The notes beneath the pieces are model-generated. The model saw only the letters and a program-made list of their open reading frames with translations, was not told the origin of the DNA and did no database searches. From the NCBI GenBank assembly GCA_963755335.1, contig CAVWJW010000008.1:620001-684000 (forward strand): a DNA stretch of 64,000 nucleotides. The letters are read 5' to 3'. Made by a program: the position numbers and the translations under genes. Below are positions 1-8,566 of this stretch, in pieces (positions within the stretch are counted from its first letter, which is position 1; every line of letters begins with the position of its first letter). This DNA comes from UBA10649 sp963755335 (lineage in GTDB: Bacteria; Actinomycetota; Actinomycetes; S36-B12).

Positions 1-1424
1 TCGAACAGGCGCTTGCGCTCCACCTCGGGATCCGAGGCGTCGGCGAGTTCCTTGCGGTACAGGATGTTGACCGCACCCTGCCCGCCCATGACCGCGATCT
101 CGGCGGTGGGCCAGGCGAGGTTGAGGTCGGCGCCGAGGTGCTTGGAGCCCATGACGTCGTACGCGCCGCCGTACGCCTTGCGGGTGATGACGGTGACCAG
201 CGGGACCGTCGCCTCGGCGTAGGCGTAGATGAGCTTGGCGCCGCGGCGGATGATGCCGCCCCACTCCTGGTCGGTGCCGGGCAGGAAGCCGGGCACGTCG
301 ACCAAGGTGAGCACGGGCAGGTTGAACGCGTCGCACGTGCGGACGAACCGCGCGGCCTTCTCGGATGCGTCGATGTCGAGGGTTCCGGCGAACTGCATCG
401 GCTGGTTCGCGACGATGCCGACCGCGTGGCCCTCGACCCGGCCGAAGCCGCAGATCATGTTGGGCGCGAACAGCGGCTGGGTCTCGAGGAACTCGTTGTC
501 GTCGAGCAGGTGCTCGATGATCAGGTGCATGTCGTACGGCTGGTTCGGGGAGTCCGGAATGAGGGTGTCGAGTTCGTAGTCCTCGTCGGTGAACGACAGG
601 TCCGCCTCGTAGGGATACGTCGGCGGGTCCTCGAGGTTGTTGCTCGGCAGGTACGACAGCAGCGCCTTGACGTACTCCATGGCGTCGTCCTCGTCGGTGG
701 CCATGTAGTGGGCGACGCCGGACTTGGAGTTGTGGGTGCGTGCGCCGCCGAGCTCCTCGAACTCGACGTCCTCGCCGGTGACTGTCTTGATGACGTCAGG
801 ACCGGTGATGAACATGTGCGAGGTCTGGTCGACCATGATCGTGAAGTCGGTGATGGCGGGGGAGTAGACGGCGCCGCCGGCGCATGGGCCCATGACCAGC
901 GAGATCTGCGGGATGACCCCGGATGACATGACGTTGCGACGGAAGATCTCGCCGTACAGGCCAAGTGAGACGACGCCCTCCTGGATGCGCGCGCCGCCGG
1001 AGTCGTTGAGGCCGATGACCGGGCAGCCGATCTTCATGGCCATGTCCATGACCTTGACGATCTTCTCGCCGAAGACCTCGCCGAGGGAGCCGCCGAAGAC
1101 GGTGAAGTCCTGCGCGAACACGCACACCGGCCGGCCGTCGATCGTCCCGTAGCCGGTGACCACGCCGTCGCCGTAGGGCCGGTTCTTCTCGAGTCCGAAG
1201 GCGTACGACCGGTGCTTGGCGAGTCCGTCGAGCTGCTGGAAGGAGTCCTCGTCGAGCAGATTGAGGATGCGCTCCATCGCCGTCTGCTTGCCGCGGGCGT
1301 GCTGCTTGTCGACGGCCTTCTTCCGCCGACCGAGCGCCTCTGCCCGACGTGCCTCCAGATCGGCCGCCTTGCCCGCCGTGGTGCGCTTGTCGGGGGTGTT
1401 TGCTTCGACGGGTGCCGCGCTCAT
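1..1424 (-). CDS. accD5: Acyl-CoA carboxylase beta (carboxyltransferase) subunit, C-terminus cut by window edge
   Basis: Carboxyltransferase subunit of a biotin-dependent acyl-CoA carboxylase (propionyl-/acetyl-CoA type), which moves CO2 from carboxybiotin to the acyl-CoA. Translation from ATG at 1424 gives about 474 residues before the window ends; the family is usually about 530-550, so about 60 C-terminal residues are missing. Visible landmarks are the acyl-CoA-side oxyanion region GGARIQEG, the glycine-rich stretch GPCAGGAVYSPA, and the second-half biotin-side region with VDVPGFLPGTDQEWGGI and AYGGAYDVMGSK. The start is set by a strong AGGAGG directly upstream. It diverges from birA across 36 bp, which fits because biotin ligase charges the partner alpha subunit. 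AccD5-type is inferred from sequence and neighbours; a closely related PccB name is possible. Confidence 0.93.
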   Translation of the reverse strand, partial: MSAAPVEANTPDKRTTAGKAADLEARRAEALGRRKKAVDKQHARGKQTAMERILNLLDEDSFQQLDGLAKHRSYAFGLEKNRPYGDGVVTGYGTIDGRPVCVFAQDFTVFGGSLGEVFGEKIVKVMDMAMKIGCPVIGLNDSGGARIQEGVVSLGLYGEIFRRNVMSSGVIPQISLVMGPCAGGAVYSPAITDFTIMVDQTSHMFITGPDVIKTVTGEDVEFEELGGARTHNSKSGVAHYMATDEDDAMEYVKALLSYLPSNNLEDPPTYPYEADLSFTDEDYELDTLIPDSPNQPYDMHLIIEHLLDDNEFLETQPLFAPNMICGFGRVEGHAVGIVANQPMQFAGTLDIDASEKAARFVRTCDAFNLPVLTLVDVPGFLPGTDQEWGGIIRRGAKLIYAYAEATVPLVTVITRKAYGGAYDVMGSKHLGADLNLAWPTAEIAVMGGQGAVNILYRKELADASDPEVERKRLF

Positions 1425-1460
1425 CGCTCCTCCTAGGCCTCGTCTGCGTACCTTAGTCGT

Positions 1461-2276
1461 GTGACTACACACGACGCGGCTCGACTGGATGGCGATCGCA
1501 TCACGTCCCTGCTCGAGGCGACGGGCTCCACGTGGCCGGCGCCTCGGCTGCTCGAGTCGACGGGTTCGACGAACGAGGACATCGCGGTGCTGGCCGAGGC
1601 CGGTGCCCCCGAAGGAACCTGCGTGGTCGCCGAGCAGCAGACCGCCGGCCGCGGCCGGCTCGGCCGCCAGTGGGTCAGTCCGATGGGAGCCGGCCTCTGG
1701 GTCTCGATCCTGATCCGCGCCGACGACGTGCCCAGGGAGCGCTGGGGCTGGCTGTCGCTGGTCGCCGGGGTTGCCGCGCGGGACGCGATCGCCTCGGCGA
1801 CCGGCGTGCGCGCCCAGCTGAAGTGGCCCAACGACATCGTCGTGGAGCAGGCGGCCTGCGGCGGTAGCGCCGGGCCCAAGAAGCTCGGCGGGATCCTCAG
1901 CCAGGTCGACGGCGGTGACGCCATCGCGGTGGGCATCGGGATCAACGTGGCCATGCGCTCCGCCGACCTGCCGATTCCCGAGGCCACGTCCGTCCTCCTC
2001 GAGGCGGGCACCTGCGACCGCGAGGCCCTGCTGGCCGCCCTGATCAGTGCCCTGCAGGTCCGACTGGTCCAGTGGCGCGCCGACGACCCGGCTCTTCCCG
2101 CCGACTACCGCGAGGCCTGCCTGACGATCGGCCGGCTGGTCGACGTCACGCTCCCGAACGGCCATCGCATCGAAGGGGTCGTGACCGGCATCGACGACGA
2201 CGGGCACCTGAAGGTCAGTGACGGCGAGAACGTCGCGACGGTCACCGCCGGCGACGTCATCCATGCAACGATCTGA
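1461..2276 (+). CDS. birA: Biotin--[acetyl-CoA-carboxylase] ligase, monofunctional
   Basis: Forms biotinyl-AMP and transfers biotin to the carrier lysine of biotin carboxylases. The 271-residue protein starts at GTG 1461 and has no N-terminal helix-turn-helix, so it is the class I, non-repressor form. The biotin-binding loop GRGRLGRQWVSP (about residue 65) and the core motif LKWPNDI (about residue 120) are both present, followed by KLGGIL and a C-terminal SH3-like segment. It is divergent from the carboxylase beta subunit on a very short intergenic region, which suggests shared promoter space. The next gene starts 3 bp after its stop. Confidence 0.93.
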   Translation: MTTHDAARLDGDRITSLLEATGSTWPAPRLLESTGSTNEDIAVLAEAGAPEGTCVVAEQQTAGRGRLGRQWVSPMGAGLWVSILIRADDVPRERWGWLSLVAGVAARDAIASATGVRAQLKWPNDIVVEQAACGGSAGPKKLGGILSQVDGGDAIAVGIGINVAMRSADLPIPEATSVLLEAGTCDREALLAALISALQVRLVQWRADDPALPADYREACLTIGRLVDVTLPNGHRIEGVVTGIDDDGHLKVSDGENVATVTAGDVIHATI

Positions 2277-2279
2277 CCC

Positions 2280-2828
2280 ATGGCATACCCAGAGAAGCTG
2301 CTCGCCCCCGACGAGGTCGTCAAGCTCGAGACCAAGCCGCATTGGCGGGCCGTCATCGTCCCGTCCATCGTGCTGCTCGCCACGGTGTTCTTCACCGCGC
2401 TGATCACCACATGGATCCTGTCCTTCGGCGGCTTCTGGGAGAACTTCCAGTGGCTGCGCTGGGTCGTCATCGCGGGCGCGATCTTCATCCTCGTGGTGTG
2501 GGCGATCGGGCCGTTCCTGCGGTGGCTGACCACCGACTACGTCTTCACGGACCGCCGGATCATCGTCCGCAAGGGGATCATCACGCGCACCGGCAAGGAC
2601 ATGCCGTTGGCCAAGGTCAACAACGTGTCGTTCGAGGTCCCGGCCATGGGCCGGATCTTCAACTACGGCGCGCTGAACATCCAGTCGGCGGGGGAGAACG
2701 ACGGCCTGTACATCAGCGGAGTCCCGGACGTCGAGGACATCCAGCGCATGGTCTACGAGCTGATCGAGGCCGACGAGCAGCGTCGACGCGGCGGAGCACC
2801 GGAGTCGCTGCCGCCGAACAGCGCCTGA
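2280..2828 (+). CDS. PH-domain (bPH2/YdbS-like) membrane protein
   Basis: A 182-residue membrane protein with two hydrophobic segments (about residues 27-49 and 60-80) followed by a bacterial PH-like domain (former DUF304). The domain begins with the family-typical TDYVFTDRRIIVRKGI and continues through LAKVNNVSFEVPAMGRI. The PH-like part would face the cytoplasm after two membrane passes. The biochemical role of these proteins is not established. It starts 3 bp after birA and is probably co-transcribed; birA followed by this gene is a conserved actinobacterial pairing. Confidence 0.85.
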   Translation: MAYPEKLLAPDEVVKLETKPHWRAVIVPSIVLLATVFFTALITTWILSFGGFWENFQWLRWVVIAGAIFILVVWAIGPFLRWLTTDYVFTDRRIIVRKGIITRTGKDMPLAKVNNVSFEVPAMGRIFNYGALNIQSAGENDGLYISGVPDVEDIQRMVYELIEADEQRRRGGAPESLPPNSA

Positions 2829-2835
2829 CGGTCGC

Positions 2836-3363
2836 TCAGATCGGCGTGACGGCGTCGCGCTCGGCGAGATCCTGGTCGGCTCCGGCCGGCAGCGCCGGGA
2901 ACACCCACTTGCGGTAGGACCAGAAGCGGAACAGCGTGCCCAGCCCGAGGCCGATCACGTTGGCGCTGATGTTGTCGGCCAGGGCGCTGTCGAGCTTGAG
3001 CACGTAGTGGCTGAAGGCGAGGCAGCCGACGGCGATGAGCATCGCGACGCCGTTGAGCAGGAAGAAGAGAAGGTACTCACGGCCCATGTTCGTGCGTCCG
3101 CGGTGTCGGAAGGTCCAGAACCGGTTGCCGAAGTAGGCGAAGGTCGTCGCGACGGCGACGCTCACGATCTTGGCGGTGATCGGCTTCGACGTGAACGGTC
3201 CTCCGCCGAAGAGCAGCAGGTTGAACACGCCGACGTCGATGACGAACGAGATCATCCCGATGACGCCGAACTTGGCCACCTCGTGGATCAGGACCTTGAA
3301 CGGCTCCTTGACCCGCGTGAGTCCGTGGGCGTGGTGATCCACGCTCGCTTCGGCATCCGGCAC
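2836..3363 (-). CDS. GtrA-family polytopic membrane protein
   Basis: A 175-residue protein with four predicted transmembrane helices (roughly 27-50, 62-82, 100-122 and 130-150). It carries the GtrA features FVIDVGVFNLLLF and FGNRFWTFRHR, and FRFWSYRKWVFP near the C-terminus. Family members are implicated in flipping polyprenyl-phosphate sugars across the membrane; in mycobacteria the homologue beside purK has been linked to arabinogalactan synthesis. Here it sits convergent to the PH protein (7 bp between stops) and divergent from purK. The substrate cannot be read from sequence. Confidence 0.85.
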   Translation of the reverse strand: MPDAEASVDHHAHGLTRVKEPFKVLIHEVAKFGVIGMISFVIDVGVFNLLLFGGGPFTSKPITAKIVSVAVATTFAYFGNRFWTFRHRGRTNMGREYLLFFLLNGVAMLIAVGCLAFSHYVLKLDSALADNISANVIGLGLGTLFRFWSYRKWVFPALPAGADQDLAERDAVTPI

Positions 3364-3401
3364 GCGTCAAGTGTAGACGGGCCACCGAGTAGGTTTTCGT
3401 C

Positions 3402-4556
3402 GTGGATCTGGACCGGACGCCCCGGGTGGGCATCGTCGGGGGCGGCCAGCTGGCCCGGATGAGCGCGGCTCCGGCCGCGGCTCTGGGCATCGGGCTGCGG
3501 GTGCTTGCCGCCTCAGCTGACGAGTCAGCGGCGCAGGTGATCCACGACGTGGCCCTCGGCCGGCACGACGACCTCGAGGCCCTGCGCCGGTTCGCCCAGG
3601 GCTGCGACGTCGTCACGTTCGACCACGAGCACGTGCCGCCGGCGCACCTCGAGCAGCTCGAGGCCATGGGCGTGGCCGTGCGTCCCGGCCCGGCTGCCCT
3701 GTTCCACGCCCAGGACAAGATCCACATGCGCCAGGCGCTGACCGACATCGGCATCCCGTGTCCGCGCTGGGCCGTGGTCACGACCACGGCCGAGGTCGAG
3801 GCGTTCGCCGACGAGGTGGGCTGGCCGGTTGTCCTCAAGACGTCTCGCGGAGGCTACGACGGCCGTGGGGTCTGGGTCCTCGAGTCCGCGGACGAGGTGC
3901 CCGCCGTCCTCGACAGCCCGCTCGCGGCAGGGGCGCAGTGGCTTGCCGAGCAGCGCATCGACTTCGTCCAGGAGCTGTCCGCGCAGGTGGCACGGTCGCC
4001 GCACGGCCAGGCGGTGGCGTACCCGGTCGTGCGCACCCTCCAGGCGAACGGCATCTGCGCCGAGGTGGTCGCCCCTGCCCCCGGCCTCGCCGCGGCGCGT
4101 GCCGTACAGGCGCAGGACATCGCCCTCCGCATCGCGCGCGACCTGAACGTCACCGGCATGCTCGCCGTGGAGATGTTCGACGACGGCTACGACCTGTACG
4201 TCAACGAGCTGGCCATGCGCCCGCACAACTCCGGGCACTGGACCATCGAGGGCGCGACGACGAGCCAGTTCGAGAACCACCTCCGTGCGGTGCTCGACCT
4301 GCCGCTCGGCAGCCCAGCGCCACTGGCGCCGTACGCCGTCATGGTCAACATCCTCGGCGGCGATGTGGGCGATCTCTACTCCGCCTACCGGCACGTCCTG
4401 GCCCGCGATCCGTCGGTCAAGGTGCACCTGTACGGCAAGGAGGTCAAGCCCGGCCGCAAGGTCGGCCACGTGACGCTCCTCGGGCACGACCATGAGGAAC
4501 TATTGGCACGAGGACGGCACGCCGCCGACTACTTCGCAGGAGTCATCGATGAGTGA
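3402..4556 (+). CDS. purK: N5-carboxyaminoimidazole ribonucleotide synthetase
   Basis: ATP-grasp enzyme of purine synthesis that carboxylates AIR to N5-CAIR. The 384-residue protein starts at GTG 3402. It has the N-terminal dinucleotide-like GIVGGGQLARM, the DHEHVPP segment, the ATP-grasp loop KTSRGGYDGRGVW (about residue 145) and the metal/phosphate region NELAMRPHNSGHWTIEG. It overlaps purE by 8 bp (ATGAGTGA), so the two consecutive pathway enzymes are translationally coupled. Length and motifs are complete and no irregularity is seen. Confidence 0.96.
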   Translation: MDLDRTPRVGIVGGGQLARMSAAPAAALGIGLRVLAASADESAAQVIHDVALGRHDDLEALRRFAQGCDVVTFDHEHVPPAHLEQLEAMGVAVRPGPAALFHAQDKIHMRQALTDIGIPCPRWAVVTTTAEVEAFADEVGWPVVLKTSRGGYDGRGVWVLESADEVPAVLDSPLAAGAQWLAEQRIDFVQELSAQVARSPHGQAVAYPVVRTLQANGICAEVVAPAPGLAAARAVQAQDIALRIARDLNVTGMLAVEMFDDGYDLYVNELAMRPHNSGHWTIEGATTSQFENHLRAVLDLPLGSPAPLAPYAVMVNILGGDVGDLYSAYRHVLARDPSVKVHLYGKEVKPGRKVGHVTLLGHDHEELLARGRHAADYFAGVIDE

Positions 4557-5040
4557 GGCACCGCAGGTCGCCATTGTCATGGGCAGCGACTCCGACTGGC
4601 CGGTGATGCAGGCGGCGGCGGTGGCGCTCGAGGAGTTCGAGATCGGCTATGAGGTCGGAGTCGTGTCGGCGCACCGCATGCCCCTGGAGATGGTGGAGTT
4701 CGGGACCACGGCAGTCGAGCGCGGGCTCAAGGTGATCATCGCGGGCGCCGGTGGCGCCGCGCACCTGCCCGGGATGCTCGCGTCGCTGACGCCGCTGCCG
4801 GTGATCGGCGTGCCCGTCCCCGTCGGGTCCCTCGACGGCATGGACTCGCTGCTGTCCATCGTCCAGATGCCTGCCGGAGTCCCCGTCGCCACCGTGGCGA
4901 TCGGCAACGCCCGCAACGCCGGACTGCTGGCCGCCCGGATCCTGGGCGTCGGGGATCCCGAGCTCGTCGAGGCCATGCGGACCTTCCAGGCCGACTTGAA
5001 TGCGCAGGCGAAGGCCAAGGGTCAGAACCTCACGCGATGA
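4549..5040 (+). CDS. purE: N5-carboxyaminoimidazole ribonucleotide mutase
   Basis: Converts the PurK product N5-CAIR to CAIR. The 163-residue protein starts at ATG 4549, chosen because AGGAG lies at a good distance upstream and the protein then begins just before the diagnostic VAIVMGSDSDWPVM. The class I signature VVSAHRMP and the loop GAGGAAHLPGM are intact. Reading further upstream would only add residues translated from purK in another frame. It overlaps purK by 8 bp and the following LtrA gene by 4 bp (ATGA). Confidence 0.96.
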   Translation: MSEAPQVAIVMGSDSDWPVMQAAAVALEEFEIGYEVGVVSAHRMPLEMVEFGTTAVERGLKVIIAGAGGAAHLPGMLASLTPLPVIGVPVPVGSLDGMDSLLSIVQMPAGVPVATVAIGNARNAGLLAARILGVGDPELVEAMRTFQADLNAQAKAKGQNLTR

Positions 5041-6224
5041 CAGCGCCCGCTGCTCAACCCGCACGGGAGGCCGGCGGCCACCCGCCGCACCAGCGCGTCG
5101 GCTGGTTCGAGCTCTTCTACGACCTGGTGATCGTCGCCGCCGTCGGGTACGCCGCGCACACGTTCGCCCACGAGCCCACGTGGCCGCTCGGGCTGTGGAT
5201 CGCCGCATGGACCTTCATCATGTTCGTGCTGTGGCTGCTGACGGCCCTCAACAACAACCTCTACCCCGGCGACCACCCGTGGCGTCGGGTGCTCGGCCTC
5301 GTCCAGATGCTCGCCCTCGTCGTGGCCGCCCTGGGCACCGTCGCCGACGAGGGCCTGCCCAACTGGGCCGGCTTCGCAGGCCTCGCGGTCGCCTTCGGCA
5401 GTGTGGCCGCGACCTACGCCATCGCCCTGCGCGGCGGCGCGGTCGACCTCAGGGAGATCCGGATCCTCGGCTGGGCGTCCGGCGGCGCAGCCGCGGTGCT
5501 GGCTCTCGGCATCCTGCTACCTGATGACGCGGAGTGGACCCTCACCGGTGCGCCCACCTGGCTGATCACGGTGGGTGTCGGGATTGCCGCGGTGCCGCTC
5601 TTCGGCGTAGGGACCGGACGTGTAGCGGGTCGGATCGACGAGGAGCATCTGGGCGAGCGACTCGGCCAGCTCGTCATCATCGTCCTGGGCGAGTCGTTCA
5701 TGAGCCTCGTCTCCGCGCTCGGCGGCCTGTCGACGATTCCGAATCCGGTGTTCTTCGTGCTCACCTTCGTCGTGGTCTTCGCGATCTGGACGCTGTACTT
5801 CTCCAGCGTCGCCCCGGAGGACATGCCCCATACCGGCGGCCGGCTGCGGGCATGGTTCCTGACGCATTGGCTGCTGATGTTCGGCGCGGTGGGTGCGGCC
5901 GCGGGCTTCTCCGCGGTGACGCTCGTTCCCTTCGGGACCCACGGCGCCCATTCTGTCTCGGAATGGACGACCCTGCCGCTTGCCTTCGTGATGGTGGCCC
6001 TGGCCGTCCTGGCCTGGCTGGCCGCGGGCAGCGTCAACGTCCTCGTCAAGATGCACGCCGCGACGGCGGGGGTGCTCCTGGTGCTTGCCTTCGTCGGCAT
6101 CATCCTGACGGCCGGGGGCGAGAACTGGGAGATCGCCCTGGGCAGCCTCGTCGTGATCGCCGACGCCGTGCTGTCCTCCCGGATCGTGCGTCCGTACAGC
6201 GGCCGTCGTGTCGAGGCGGCCTAG
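5037..6224 (+). CDS. Low-temperature-requirement A (LtrA) family membrane protein
   Basis: A 395-residue polytopic protein with about ten hydrophobic segments. It carries the LtrA-family hallmark RVGWFELFYDLVIVAA near residue 20 and the conserved GERLGQLVIIVLGESF about residue 215. LtrA was named from a Listeria cold-growth phenotype; transport or enzymatic activity is unknown. The ATG overlaps the purE stop (ATGA), so it is the third gene of the purK-purE operon, but no metabolic link to purines is evident. Its stop overlaps the stop of the convergent CoA-binding gene on a shared CTAG. Confidence 0.85.
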   Translation: MTAPAAQPAREAGGHPPHQRVGWFELFYDLVIVAAVGYAAHTFAHEPTWPLGLWIAAWTFIMFVLWLLTALNNNLYPGDHPWRRVLGLVQMLALVVAALGTVADEGLPNWAGFAGLAVAFGSVAATYAIALRGGAVDLREIRILGWASGGAAAVLALGILLPDDAEWTLTGAPTWLITVGVGIAAVPLFGVGTGRVAGRIDEEHLGERLGQLVIIVLGESFMSLVSALGGLSTIPNPVFFVLTFVVVFAIWTLYFSSVAPEDMPHTGGRLRAWFLTHWLLMFGAVGAAAGFSAVTLVPFGTHGAHSVSEWTTLPLAFVMVALAVLAWLAAGSVNVLVKMHAATAGVLLVLAFVGIILTAGGENWEIALGSLVVIADAVLSSRIVRPYSGRRVEAA

Positions 6225-6631
6225 CCCCGACGGGCGTACTCGATCGCCGGGCAGCGGTTCATGACCATCGAGAGTCCGGCCTCCTCGACGCGAGCGGCCG
6301 CCGCATCGTCGATCACGCGCAATTGGAACCACACGGTCTTCGCGCCCGCCTGAATGGCCGCGTCGGCGAATTCTCCGGCGCGATCTGAGCGCACGAAGAC
6401 GTCGACGACGTCCGGAGCGCCGACCGCCTCGGCGGCCTCGGCAATGGTGCGGTACCCCTGCTCGCCGTGGACCACTTCGGCGCGTGGGTGGATGGGTACG
6501 ATCCGCTTGCCGCGCTCCTGCAGGAGCCGCGCGATGTGGAAGGCGTCGCGATCCGGGTTGTTCCCCAATCCGACGACGAACCAAGTCGTGGTCCCGTCGA
6601 GCGCCTGCGCGATCGCCTCTGGCTCGTTCAT
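6221..6631 (-). CDS. CoA-binding (YccU-type) domain protein
   Basis: A 136-residue single-domain Rossmann protein of the CoA_binding_2 family, related to the N-terminal domain of succinyl-CoA synthetase. Visible features are TWFVVGLGNNPDRDAFHIA (nucleotide-binding turn), the strand IVPIHP, VDVFVRSDRAGEF and the conserved end NRCPAIEY. Such stand-alone proteins bind CoA, but their role is unknown. It diverges from the OsmC gene over 67 bp. Confidence 0.85.
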   Translation of the reverse strand: MNEPEAIAQALDGTTTWFVVGLGNNPDRDAFHIARLLQERGKRIVPIHPRAEVVHGEQGYRTIAEAAEAVGAPDVVDVFVRSDRAGEFADAAIQAGAKTVWFQLRVIDDAAAARVEEAGLSMVMNRCPAIEYARRG

Positions 6632-6698
6632 GCCGGTTTCCCCATACGCGCATTCTGCCGCTCGGCCGGGTGTTCAATCCGCGAAGGGAGGAGTTCTC

Positions 6699-7214
6699 AT
6701 GGAAGCACACGAACTTCGCGAACTGCAGCGGCCGCTCAAGCAGCAGTACAAGGAGGATCCGGCCTCGGCTCGAGTGCCGGCGCGGGCCGGAGCTCGACTC
6801 GAGGTGACGGACGTCGCCTGCACCGTCACCACCTGGACCGGCGTGACCCGGTCGGGGCTGCATCCCGCCGCCGGCGGCACCGGCGAGGAGGCCTGCTCGG
6901 CGGACATGCTGCTCGAGGCTCTGGTGGCGTGCGCCGGCGTCACGCTGTCGGCCGTGGCCACCTCGATGTCGATTCCGCTCCGTGGGGCGACGGTCGTGGC
7001 GGAGGGGCACTGGGATGCACGCGGGACGCTGGCCGTCGATCGCGATGCGCCGGTAGGGGTCACCGACATCGAGCTGATCTTCGAGTTCGACACCGATGCC
7101 GACGATCAGACACTCGAGAGACTCGTCTCGCTGACCGAACGCTACTGCGTGATCGCCCAGACGCTGCTGCACCCGCCGTCGCTGTCGTTCGGCCATGTGC
7201 GGATCGCCGGCTGA
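6699..7214 (+). CDS. OsmC-family protein
   Basis: A 171-residue OsmC/Ohr-superfamily protein. The start is ATG 6699, set by GGGAGGAG seven bases upstream; the open frame extends further 5' without a ribosome site. Two conserved cysteine positions are visible: VACAGVTL in the central helix and RYCVIAQTL near the C-terminus. This matches the two-cysteine redox centre of peroxide-reducing relatives, although the usual CP..R context of Ohr is not exact. It may be a thiol-dependent peroxidase or an OsmC-like protein of unknown substrate. Convergent with ugd, 6 bp apart. Confidence 0.85.
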   Translation: MEAHELRELQRPLKQQYKEDPASARVPARAGARLEVTDVACTVTTWTGVTRSGLHPAAGGTGEEACSADMLLEALVACAGVTLSAVATSMSIPLRGATVVAEGHWDARGTLAVDRDAPVGVTDIELIFEFDTDADDQTLERLVSLTERYCVIAQTLLHPPSLSFGHVRIAG

Positions 7215-7220
7215 GCGGCC

Positions 7221-8540
7221 CTAGACCGTCGGGCGGCCCAGCGCACGGTACGACCAGCCGGCGTTCTTCCACGCCTGGCTGTCGAGCGCGTTGCGTGCGT
7301 CGATCACGGCGCGGTTCGCGACGAGCACGCCCACGGCCTCCGGGTCGAGCTCGCGGTATTCGCGCCACTCGGTGCCGAGGACGACCAGCTCGGCACCGGC
7401 GAGCGCGGAGGGCAGGTCCTGCTGGTAGGTCATGTGGGGGTAGACCCGCTCGGCGTTGACCAGTCCCTTGGGATCGTGCACCACGACGTCGGCGCCGAGA
7501 TTGCTCATCGCCACCGCGACGTCGAGCGAGGGCGAGTCGCGCACGTCGTCACTATCGGGCTTGAAGGACGCTCCGAGCACGGTGATGCGGTGGCCGCGGA
7601 ACGAGCCCCCGAGCACCTCGCGGGCGAGGTCCACGGTGTGGGAGCGACGCCGCAGGTTGATCTGGTCGACCTCGCGCAGGAACGCTACGGCATCCTCGGC
7701 CCCCAGTTCCCCGGCACGTGCCATGAACGCGCGGATGTCCTTGGGCAGGCAGCCGCCGCCGAAGCCCAGGCCTGCAGCCAGGAAGCGACTCCCGATGCGC
7801 GGGTCGTATCCGATGGCCTCGGCGAGCTTGGTCACGTCGGCGCCGGCCACCTCGCACACCTCGGCCATGGCATTGATGAAGGAGATCTTCGTGGCGAGGA
7901 AGGAGTTGGCGGCCACTTTGACGAGCTCCGCGGTCGGGAAGTCGGTGACCAGGAACGGCACGCCCTCGCCGATGATCGTGGCGTAGACCTCGCGCATGCG
8001 GGCCTCGGCACCCGGCGAGCGTACGCCGACAACCAGGCGGTCGGGGTGCAGCGTGTCCTCCACGGCGAAGCCCTCGCGCAGGAACTCCGGGTTCCAGGCC
8101 AGCTCGACGTCGGCGGGGGCTGTCTTGGCGAGGATCGCCTCGATCTCGGCGGCCGTCCCGACGGGGACGGTCGACTTGCCGACGACCAGGGCGCCCGGGC
8201 GCAGGTGCGGGATGAGCGACTCGATCGAGCCGAACACCTGCGACATGTCGGCCTTCTGCGCGCCCGCCGCCTGGGGGGTGCCCACGCAGATGAAGTGCAC
8301 GTCGGCGAACTCGCCGACCTCCTGGTGTGAGGTCGTGAAGCGCAGTCGCCCCGACTCGATGTTGCGCAGCAGGACCTCGTCGAGTCCGGGCTCGTAGAAG
8401 GGCACGCGACCCGTGCGGAGGAGTTCGATCTTGGCGGGGTCGACGTCCAGACCGATGACCTCGAAACCCAGCTCGGCCATGCAGGCGGCGTGGGTGGCTC
8501 CGAGGTAACCGGTTCCGATGACGGACAGGCGTGGCGGCAT
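7221..8540 (-). CDS. ugd: UDP-glucose 6-dehydrogenase
   Basis: NAD-dependent enzyme that oxidises UDP-glucose to UDP-glucuronate, a precursor for acidic surface polysaccharides. About 439 residues from ATG 8540; a GTG at 8546 is an alternative start two codons upstream. The N-terminal Rossmann motif is VIGTGYLGATHA. The catalytic region is GLGFGGGCLPKD, with the nucleophilic cysteine, and the C-terminal NAD-domain segment is LGASFKPDSDDVRDSP. NPEFLREG is also present. It lies next to the glycosyltransferase cluster starting at 9.8 kb, so supplying glucuronate to that polymer is plausible but not shown. It is divergent from the acyl-CoA dehydrogenase. Confidence 0.94.
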   Translation of the reverse strand: MPPRLSVIGTGYLGATHAACMAELGFEVIGLDVDPAKIELLRTGRVPFYEPGLDEVLLRNIESGRLRFTTSHQEVGEFADVHFICVGTPQAAGAQKADMSQVFGSIESLIPHLRPGALVVGKSTVPVGTAAEIEAILAKTAPADVELAWNPEFLREGFAVEDTLHPDRLVVGVRSPGAEARMREVYATIIGEGVPFLVTDFPTAELVKVAANSFLATKISFINAMAEVCEVAGADVTKLAEAIGYDPRIGSRFLAAGLGFGGGCLPKDIRAFMARAGELGAEDAVAFLREVDQINLRRRSHTVDLAREVLGGSFRGHRITVLGASFKPDSDDVRDSPSLDVAVAMSNLGADVVVHDPKGLVNAERVYPHMTYQQDLPSALAGAELVVLGTEWREYRELDPEAVGVLVANRAVIDARNALDSQAWKNAGWSYRALGRPTV

Positions 8541-8566
8541 CCCCACAGGCTAGTAGTGTGTCGCCC